The notes beneath the pieces were generated by a model that saw only the letters and a program-made list of their open reading frames with translations, was not told where the DNA came from and did no database searches. Of a DNA stretch of 64,000 bases, positions 17,201 through 24,700 are shown piece by piece. Source of the DNA: Micromonospora sp. NBC_01699 (GTDB lineage: Bacteria > Actinomycetota > Actinomycetes > Mycobacteriales > Micromonosporaceae); NCBI RefSeq assembly GCF_036250065.1, contig NZ_CP109199.1:4340001-4404000 (forward strand), in the 5' to 3' direction. The translations under genes were made by a program, and so were the position numbers. The stretch's first letter is position 1. Each line of letters starts with the position of its first letter.

Positions 17201-20200
17201 CGGCACCGTCGTCGGTGACCGTACCGAACTGGAGACCCTGACCCGGTTCTTCGACGAGGCCGGCGCGGAACCCGGCAGTTGCGCGCTCGGCTCGGTGAAG
17301 TCGCAGATCGGGCACACCAAGTGCGCGGCCGGGCTGGCCGGCGTGATCAAGGCGAGCCTCGCGCTCTACACCGGGGTCAAGCCGCCCACGATCCACCTGA
17401 CCCGGCCCAACCCGGCGTGGAGCCCGGACCGCAGCCCGTTCACCTTCTACACCGGCGCCCGGCCGTGGGTCGCCCCGGCGGCGCAGCGGTTGGCCGGGGT
17501 GAGCGCGTTCGGCTTCGGCGGCACCAACTTCCACACCGTGCTGAGCGCGTACCCGAACAGCCCGGAACCCCGGCACACCCGGCGGACCTGGCCGGCGGAA
17601 CTGTTCTGCCTGCGCGGCGCCGACCGGGCCGCCGCCCGGGTCCGGGCCGGCAAGCTGGTCGAGAAGCTGTCGGCCCGCGACGAGTTGGGCCGGCCGTGGG
17701 CCCTGCGCGACCTGGCCGCCGCCCTGGCCGACGAGTCCGACCACCGCACCGGTCCGGTCCGGATCGCGATCGTCGCCCGCGACCGGGACGAACTCGCCAC
17801 CCTGCTCGACCGGGCGCTGGCCGGCGAGCACGATCCGGCGCGCGGCCTGGTCCAACCGTCGGACGACCGGGAGCCGGAACCGGGAAAGGTGGCCTTCCTC
17901 TTTCCCGGGCAGGGCAGCCAACGGCCGGGCGCGCTCGCCGAACTGTTCGTGGCGTTCCCCGAACTGCGGCACTACCTGCGCCTCGGCGCCGAGTGGGCGG
18001 ACCTGCTCTTCCCGCCGGCGGCGTTCGACGCCGAGACGACCCGCGCGCAGGAGGACCGGGTACGCGACACCCGGGTCGCCCAACCCGTACTGGGCATCGG
18101 CGGGCTCGCCGTCGACCACCTGTTCCGGCGGTTGGGCATCCGACCCGACCTGGCCGGCGGGCACAGCTACGGCGAGTTGGTGGCGCTCTGCGTGGCCGAC
18201 GCGTTCGACCCGGAGACCCTGCTCGCGCTCAGCCGGCAACGCGCCGACGCCATCCTCGCCGCCAGCGGCGACGATCCGGGCACCATGGCCGCGGTCACCG
18301 CCACCGCCGAGCAGGTGGGCGAGGTGCTCGCCGAGGCGGGGCTGGCCGGCGAGGTGGTGCTGGCCAACCGGAACGCGCCGACCCAGGTGGTGATCTCCGG
18401 CCCGACAGCCGCGGTCGGCTCGGCGGTGGCGGCACTGCGCGAGGCCGGGTTGTCGGCCCGGAGCCTCGCCGTGGCGTGCGCGTTCCACAGTCCGGTGGTG
18501 GCCGGCGGCACCGCCCGGTTCGCCGAGGCCCTGGCCGCCGTCCCGGTACGCGAACCGGCGATCCCGGTCTGGTCGAACCACACCGCCGCCCCGTACGCCG
18601 GTGCGCCCGACCGGGTACGCGACCAGCTCGCCGCGCAGATCGGCGCACCGGTCCGGTTCGTCGAACAGATCGAGTCGATGTACGCCAGCGGCGCCCGGAC
18701 GTTCGTGGAGACCGGCCCCGGTCAGGTCCTCACCAGGCTGGTCCGGGCCATCCTCGGCGACCGGCCGCACCTGGCGGTCGCCGCCGAGCCGCGTCCCGAC
18801 GAGGGGCTGCGCGGCTTCCTGCTGACCGTCGCCGAACTGGCCTGTGCCGGCGTACCGGTCCGGACCGGCTGGTTGTACCAGGGTCGCGACCCGATGGACC
18901 TCGGCGCGGCCCAGCCGACCCCACGTCCGATCTGGACCGTCGACGGCCAGCTCGTACGCGACCAGTTCGGAAACAGCCTGCCCGGCGGGATGACACCCCC
19001 ACGACGGATCAAGGAGTTGTCGATGACCGCATCGAACGGAACCGGCCTCGGTGGCCGGGACGGCCGGGACGAGTTGCTCAGCGAGTTCCTCCGGACCAGC
19101 CGGGACATGATCGCCTCGCAGCGGGACGTGATGCTCGCCTACTTCGGTGACAGCGCCGGCGGGCGGCTGGTGTGGCAACCGTCCCAGGCGTACCAGCCGG
19201 TGGTGTTGCCGGGCAACGGCGGCGAGGTCGCCCCGGTGACGACACCGGCGATGGTGGCCGCGCCCCTGGTCGCGGCCTCGATCGCGCCGGTGGGCGCGGT
19301 CGAGGTCGCCGCCGCGCCGGTGGCCGTGGCCGGTCTCGACTTCCAGACCGCGATCCTGGACGTGATCAGCGAACGCACCGGCTACCCGGTCGACCTCATC
19401 GAACTCGACCTCGACCTCGAAGCCGACCTCAGCATCGACTCCATCAAACGCGCCGAAGTCGCCGGCGAGGTCGCCGCCCGCCTCCGCCTCGCCGTCGAAG
19501 GCAACGAAGCCGAACTCGAAGACCTGGTCAAAGCCCGCACCGTACGCACCATGGTCGACTGGCTCAACCACAGGATGCGGTCCACGGCGACCGTGATCCA
19601 CACGACCGCCGTACTCGGCCCGGCGGGCGGCTCGGGGCGCGGCAACGGGATGGTCGCCACCAGCACGGTAGTGGTGGCCCGACCCGACTTCCAGACCGCG
19701 ATCCTGGACGTGATCAGCGAACGCACCGGCTACCCGGTCGACCTCATCGAACTCGACCTCGACCTCGAAGCCGACCTCAGCATCGACTCCATCAAACGCG
19801 CCGAAGTCGCCGGCGAGGTCGCCGCCCGCCTCCGCCTCGCCGTCGAAGGCAACGAAGCCGAACTCGAAGACCTGGTCAAAGCCCGCACCGTACGCACCAT
19901 GGTCGACTGGCTCAACCAGAAGATGCAGGGCGACGCCGCCCCGGCCGGATCCTCGGGGGCCGTCGCGCTCACCGCGTCGCCCGGAACCCGCGCGTTGACC
20001 GCGACGATCACGGCCACCGCGTCCGCCGTGACGACCGCCCGGCCGGCGGGCCTGGCCACGGCGCTCACCACGATCGGTACGACCATCGCACCGTCGACGG
20101 TCCCGACCGCCGACACCGTGGCCGCCACCGCACCGGCGCCGACCGCCGGCCGGGCCGGGATCACGCCGAAACGGCTCCTGCCACAGGCGACGGTGCTCGC

Positions 20201-21647
20201 GACGCCGCCCGGAACGGCTTCCGACGCCCCGCTCGCCGGGCAGCCCGTCGACGTACTCGCCGGCACCAGCTTCCTGATCACCGGAGCCAGCCCGGCGCTG
20301 GCGTACCTCGCCGAGTTCCTTCAGGAGCAGGGGGCGGGTGGGCAGACCGGTGTGCTGGACGAGAAGCAGGCCGGCCAACTCTCCGGGTTCGACGGGCTGA
20401 TCATGCTCGACGGGTTGACCGGCACCGGAGCCCCGCTGCTGCCCGAGGTCTTCCCGTTCCTCAAGCAGGCGCTCGCGGCCGGGCCACGCTGGCTGATCGC
20501 CGCCGGACCGATCGGCGGCGGCGACCGCACCGACGGGCTCGCCGGCCTGTTCCGTACGATCGCCAGGGAGTACCCGCAGGTCACAGCCAGGTACGTCGAG
20601 GTCGACGAGACGGCCGATCCGCAGCGGGTGGCCCGCCACCTGGTGGACGAACTGCTGGTCGGCGGGGACACACCGGTCGTCGTACGGGGAGACACCGAGC
20701 GGACCACGGTCGACCTCGCGCCGGTGACGCTCGGCGCGGTGGCGACCAGCGGCGCCGGGCCGGCCGGTGACGGCGCCGCCGAGGCCGCCGCGATCGGCCT
20801 GGACCGGGACTCGGTGGTCGTCCTGGTCGGCGGCGCCCGGGGGATCACGCCGTGGTTCGCCCGCGCGGTGGCCACCGCGAGCCGGTGCCGGATCGAGCTG
20901 GTCGGCCGTACCCCGCTGCCGGCCGGGCCGGAGGATCCGGACCTGGCGTCGGCCCGGGACAGGACCTCGTTGCGCGCGGCGCTGGCCCGCCGGGGCCTGC
21001 GGTCACCGGCGGAGATCGAACGCACCACACAGGCGGTGCTGGCCGCCCGCGAGGTCGAGGCGACCATCGCCGAGCTGCGGGAGCTGGGCAGCGAGGTGGG
21101 CTACCACGCCCTCGACGTACGGGACGCGGCGGCGACCCGGAGCCTGCTGCTGGACATCGAGCGGACGCAGGGCCGGGTCGACGGTGTGGTGTACGCCGCC
21201 GGTGTGATCGAGGACAAGCTGATCGCCGAGAAGGACCCGGAATCGTTCGCCCGGGTGTTCGGAACCAAGGTGGACGGTGCCCGGTCGGTGCTCGCCGGGC
21301 TGGACGGGTTGACCTCGGCGCCCCGCTTCGTGGTGCTGTTCGGCAGCATCGCCGCCGCCTACGGCAACCGGGGACAGGGCGACTACGCCGCGGCCAACGA
21401 CGCGATCGACGCGATCGGCGCCCGGTGGGCGGCCGGCACCGGCAACCGCTGCCTGACCGTGCACTGGGGTCCGTGGGCGCCGGGTGCCGGCCACGGCGGG
21501 ATGGTCAGCGAGGAGCTGAGCCGGGAGTACGCGCGCCGGGGCATCGAGCTGATCGATCCCGAGTCGGGCGCGTTCAGCCTGCTCGGCGAGCTGGCCTGGG
21601 GCGACCCGAAGATCAACTCCGTGGTCTACACCGCCTCCGGCTGGTGA
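14244..21647 (+). CDS. Iterative PUFA-type megasynthase: ER-KS-AT-ACP-ACP-KR
   Basis: A 2467-residue cytoplasmic synthase. Residues 1-~640 hold a nitropropane-dioxygenase/PfaD-like flavin enoylreductase region (first a degenerate half, then 'PVVQGPMTRVSD' ~295 and 'GAECGGHVGPR' ~421). The ketosynthase spans ~654-1100 with Cys849, His984 and His1024. The acyltransferase (~1216-1530) has FPGQGSQ and nucleophile Ser1308 in GHSYGE. Two ACPs follow with phosphopantetheine sites Ser1733 and Ser1849 in 'SIDSIKR', the form typical of PUFA synthases. A ketoreductase lies at ~2188-2460 with 'GGARGITP' and Tyr2381. All catalytic residues look intact. With the next protein it would build a long acyl chain iteratively. 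An ER fused at the N-terminus is unusual compared with classical PfaA/PfaD. Confidence 0.9.
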   Translation: MSPAPNTRDLVIAISAGSLLEPSPRIATAARRGGGHGVLDLASGDSWTLTCLAQATAGSDEPIGVRVPAGCAATPADVERAGHGRVDLLVVPLDTPWDLAAAVDRYRVLVEVTSLDEAHRAAAAGAHGLVARGMEGGGKVSELSSFVLLQQLAAADGIDLPIWVAGGIGPRTAVACLIGGAAGVVLDSQLTLMPEAELPDDVRRTIRRLDGSETVLVDGVRGIRRGGPHDTASALLPIGQDGWLAAVFARRWPDTAAAVRAIRTTLLEAIAQPGAGDALAPGAALADALAVRIPVVQGPMTRVSDEAPFAASVAADGALPFVALALSGAEQSRRVLRETADRLGDRPWGVGVLGFAPDELRAAQLDAIREIKPACAIIAGGRPAQATVLEQEGINTFLHVPSPGLLRQFLRSGARKFVFEGAECGGHVGPRASFPLWEAQLLVLDEFLADSPEDAGQLQLLFAGGIHDARSAAMVAAMAAPLTGRGARIGLLMGTAYLFTREAVEQGAIQPLFHREAIAATGTSLLETAPGHATRCLPSPFVDDFHGVREELESAGVENRRVWEQLELLNVGRLRIASKGVRREDTGLVEVDETVQAVEGMFMAGQVAVLRHAPTTVAELHAQVTTEAVEYHAVRAAALRAELTPPAVPVEEPPAPLDIAIVGMSCVLPGSPDLHSFWQTVLGGTDAVTEVPADRWDVDNYYAPEVGPGQTGRISVSRWGGFIDPVPFDAIRYGIPPAALSSIDPTQLLALEVAHRALVDAGYPYDGDGVDHSATGVVFGAEAGSDMGHAQTLRTMLPAYFGDVPAELEDLLPTVTEDSFPGVLANVIAGRVANRLDLGGPNYTIDAACASSLAAMDAACKELSAGSSDLMICGGADLHNGINDYLMFTSAHALSPTGRCRTFDSTGDGIALGEGVACVVLKRLADAERDGDRIYAVIKGVGSSSDGRALGLTAPRASGQRRALDRAYHRTGISPKQIGLVEAHGTGTVVGDRTELETLTRFFDEAGAEPGSCALGSVKSQIGHTKCAAGLAGVIKASLALYTGVKPPTIHLTRPNPAWSPDRSPFTFYTGARPWVAPAAQRLAGVSAFGFGGTNFHTVLSAYPNSPEPRHTRRTWPAELFCLRGADRAAARVRAGKLVEKLSARDELGRPWALRDLAAALADESDHRTGPVRIAIVARDRDELATLLDRALAGEHDPARGLVQPSDDREPEPGKVAFLFPGQGSQRPGALAELFVAFPELRHYLRLGAEWADLLFPPAAFDAETTRAQEDRVRDTRVAQPVLGIGGLAVDHLFRRLGIRPDLAGGHSYGELVALCVADAFDPETLLALSRQRADAILAASGDDPGTMAAVTATAEQVGEVLAEAGLAGEVVLANRNAPTQVVISGPTAAVGSAVAALREAGLSARSLAVACAFHSPVVAGGTARFAEALAAVPVREPAIPVWSNHTAAPYAGAPDRVRDQLAAQIGAPVRFVEQIESMYASGARTFVETGPGQVLTRLVRAILGDRPHLAVAAEPRPDEGLRGFLLTVAELACAGVPVRTGWLYQGRDPMDLGAAQPTPRPIWTVDGQLVRDQFGNSLPGGMTPPRRIKELSMTASNGTGLGGRDGRDELLSEFLRTSRDMIASQRDVMLAYFGDSAGGRLVWQPSQAYQPVVLPGNGGEVAPVTTPAMVAAPLVAASIAPVGAVEVAAAPVAVAGLDFQTAILDVISERTGYPVDLIELDLDLEADLSIDSIKRAEVAGEVAARLRLAVEGNEAELEDLVKARTVRTMVDWLNHRMRSTATVIHTTAVLGPAGGSGRGNGMVATSTVVVARPDFQTAILDVISERTGYPVDLIELDLDLEADLSIDSIKRAEVAGEVAARLRLAVEGNEAELEDLVKARTVRTMVDWLNQKMQGDAAPAGSSGAVALTASPGTRALTATITATASAVTTARPAGLATALTTIGTTIAPSTVPTADTVAATAPAPTAGRAGITPKRLLPQATVLATPPGTASDAPLAGQPVDVLAGTSFLITGASPALAYLAEFLQEQGAGGQTGVLDEKQAGQLSGFDGLIMLDGLTGTGAPLLPEVFPFLKQALAAGPRWLIAAGPIGGGDRTDGLAGLFRTIAREYPQVTARYVEVDETADPQRVARHLVDELLVGGDTPVVVRGDTERTTVDLAPVTLGAVATSGAGPAGDGAAEAAAIGLDRDSVVVLVGGARGITPWFARAVATASRCRIELVGRTPLPAGPEDPDLASARDRTSLRAALARRGLRSPAEIERTTQAVLAAREVEATIAELRELGSEVGYHALDVRDAAATRSLLLDIERTQGRVDGVVYAAGVIEDKLIAEKDPESFARVFGTKVDGARSVLAGLDGLTSAPRFVVLFGSIAAAYGNRGQGDYAAANDAIDAIGARWAAGTGNRCLTVHWGPWAPGAGHGGMVSEELSREYARRGIELIDPESGAFSLLGELAWGDPKINSVVYTASGW
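19337..19570 (+). repeat. ACP repeat copy 1 (234 bp, identical to copy 2)
   Basis: The coding sequence of the first ACP domain matches 19685-19918 base for base over 234 bp (offset 348). Within the repeat nearly all Glu codons are GAA and nearly all Leu codons CTC, unlike the GAG/CTG preference of the flanking domains. Confidence 0.95.
19685..19918 (+). repeat. ACP repeat copy 2
   Basis: Second copy of the 234-bp ACP unit. The 114-bp linker between copies and the sequence just after each copy are not conserved, so the identical part is limited to the ACP fold. This points to recent duplication or ongoing gene conversion. Confidence 0.95.
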
Positions 21648-21750
21648 CCCGCCACCCGATACGGCGACGGGCGTCGATCCGCCCAGCGACACGGCGGCGC
21701 CCGCGCCGTACCCCCGGTACGCCCGTCGACGGTGGAACGAAAGGTCGAGG

Positions 21751-24700
21751 ATGAACACGAGCACCGACCGGCGCGACCCGGTCGCGATCGTCGGGATGGC
21801 GACGGTGATGCCCGGCGCCGGCAACCTGGAAAGCTACTGGCGCAACCTGGTCGACGGCTTCGACGCGATCACCGATGTGCCGGCACACCGGTGGGACGAC
21901 GAGTTCTACGACCCCGAACAGGCTCACCGGCCGGACCGGATGTACTGCCGGCGGGGTGGGTTCGTGGACGAGTTCGCGAACTTCGAGCCGCTGCGGTTCG
22001 GCATCATGCCGACCTCGGTGCCGGAGATCGAGCCGGACCAGCTCATCGCCCTGGACGTGGCCGCCGCCGCGATCGAGGACGCCGGTGGCGCCGATCGGCT
22101 GCCCGGCGGCGACCGGGTCGGCGTGATCCTCGGGCGCGGCGGCATCCTCAGCCCGGCCCAGGCCCGCTACGCCCAACGGGTACGGATGTCCAGCCAGGTC
22201 ATCCAGGTGCTCCGGGAACTCATCCCGGAGCTGGACCAGAGCCGGCTGGACCTGGTACGCGAGAAGTTCGACGAACGGCTCGGCCCGTACCAGCCGGAGG
22301 GGACGATCGGGCTGGTGCCGAACCTGGCCGCGTCCCGGGTGGCCAACCGGCTCAACCTGCGCGGGCCGGCGTACACGCTGGACGCGGCCTGTGCCTCGTC
22401 GCTGATCGCGGTCGACCAGGCGATCACCGAGCTGACCAGTGGACGGTTGGACGCCGTACTCGCCGGTGGTGTGCACCACGTGCACGACATCAGCTTCTGG
22501 TCGGTGTTCAGCCAGTTGCGGGCACTGTCCCGGCGCGGGGAGAGCCGGCCGTTCCACCGGGAGTCCGACGGGCTGCTGATCGGCGAGGGCACCGGTGTGG
22601 TCGTACTGAAACGGTTCTCCGACGCGGTCCGCGACGGTGACCGGGTCTACGCGGTCATCCGGGGTAGCGGGATGTCCAGCGACGGCCGCTCGGCGAGCAT
22701 GTTCAACCCGGCCTCGTCCGGGCAGGTGCTGGCCATCCGGCGGGCCTGGGAGGCGGCCGGGCTGGACCCGACCGCGCCGGACGCGCTGGGCCTGCTGGAG
22801 GCGCACGGCACCGGCACACCCACCGGCGACGCGGCCGAACTGGTCTCGGTCGCGGAGGTCTTCGGCCCGCACTCCGGCGCCGGAGCGCGCCCGGTGATCG
22901 GGTCGGTCAAGTCGATGATCGGGCACACCATGCCGGCCGCCGGCATCGCCGGCCTGATCAAGGCCACGCTGGCGATCCACCGGGGGGTGCTGCCGCCCAC
23001 CCTGCACTGTGACGATCCACGGGCGGAGATGGCGGCGACCCGGTTCGCCCCGATCGCGACCGCCCGACCGTGGGAGGGCGACGGGCCGCGCCGGGCCGGG
23101 GTGAACGCGTTCGGCTTCGGTGGCATCAACGCACACGTCATCGTCGAGCAGGCCCCCGAACCGGGCGGCGTACGCGGCCGGCGAACCGGCGGGCAACCGG
23201 CGACCTCGGCACCGGCGGTCCGGCCGACCGGGTCGACCGTCGAGGTGGCCGAGCCGGACCAGGTGCTCTGGCTCGCCGCCACGGACCCGGTCGAACTGGC
23301 CGGCCTGCTGTCCCGCGACGACCACGAGGTAAGGGCGCTGGGCACCGAGCGGGCGCGGAGCAACCGGCCGGCCACCGGGGCCGAACGGTGCCGGATCGGC
23401 ATCGTCGCCCCGACCGACAAGCTGCTCGCCGTCGCCCGCAAGACGGTGGCCCGTGGGCAGGCCTGGCGGGGTGGCCGGGACATCTGGTTCAGTCCCGAGC
23501 CGCTGCTGGCCGCCGGGACCGGCCGACTCGCCTTCGTCTTCCCCGGCCTGGAGGCGGAGTTCTCCCCGCGTACCGAGGACATCGCCGCGCACTTCGGGCT
23601 GCCGGACCGGCAGTGGTCCGCGACCGACCTGGGCCGGCACGGCGCCGGGCTGATCGAGGTGGGCACCCTGCTCGACGAGTCGCTGCGCCGCATCGGCGTG
23701 GTCCCGGACACGGTCGCCGGGCACAGCATCGGCGAGTGGACGGCCGCCGCGACCAGCGGCCAGATCAGCACCGCGGCGATGGACGAGTTCCTGGAGATGT
23801 TCGACGCCGACTCGGTCGAGGTGTCCGGGTACGTCTTCGCCGCCGTGGGTGCGGGCGCCGAACGGGTCACCCCGATGCTCGGCGACTTCCCGGGGGTGGT
23901 GCTCTCACACGACAACGCCCCCGCCCAGTCGGTGGTCAACGGGCCGGAGTCCCAGGTGGACCGGTTGGTCGAGGCGTTGCGTACGGAGAACGTGCTGTGC
24001 CAGAAGCTGCCGTTCCGGTCGGCCTTCCACACCCCGGTCTTCGCCGAGGGCCTCCAGTCGATCGGGGCGGCGCTGCGCCGGTGGGAGGTGCACCCGCCCC
24101 GGATCCCGGTCTGGTCGGCCACCCTGGCCGCGCCGTTCCCGGCCGACGAGGCGGAGGTCAACGCGTTGTTCGTCCGGCACATGATGGAACCTGTCTGGTT
24201 CCGGCAGACCGTCGCGGCGATGTACGACGCCGGCGTACGGGTCTTCCTGCAACTCGGCGCCGGACAGCTCGCCTCGCTGATCAGCGACAACCTGCGCGGG
24301 CGGGACCACCTGGCGATGCCGGTCAACGTGAAGCACCGCAGCGGCCTGGACCAGCTCCGCCGGGTCGCCACCGCGCTCTGGGTGGAGGGTGGCAGCCCGA
24401 ACCTGGCGGCGCTCGACCCGCCCCGGCCGAAGGCCCCCGCGAAGCCGGTACGTCGTGGGCCGTCGATCCCACTGGACCTGGGTGGGCCGCTGGTACGGCT
24501 CGGTGCCGGCGCCGCCGGTCTGCTCGGCGTCTCGGTGCACGACGGCCAGCCGGATCGGCTGCCCGCCGTCGTCCCGGCCACGGGTGCGGACGTGGCCCGC
24601 ACGGTCGACGCCACGGCCCCGGCGACGCGGCAGCCGGAGCCGGCGGGTGCCGGTGGCAACCCGGCGGCGGCACTGGCCGCGCTGCACCGGCTGGCCGGGC

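Noticed and set aside
16797-20639. A 1280-codon open frame on the minus strand opposite the first synthase
   Set aside because: It lies antisense to intact catalytic domains, shows Arg/Gly/Asp/Val-rich low-complexity composition and no motif; such frames are a by-product of high third-position GC. Similar long frames at 948-3482, 22647-25013 and 23905-26553 on the minus strand were rejected for the same reason.
21751-23150. Second KS as a chain-length factor (as in PfaC or type II systems)
   Set aside because: The active-site Cys214 and both histidines are present, so it should be catalytically competent.
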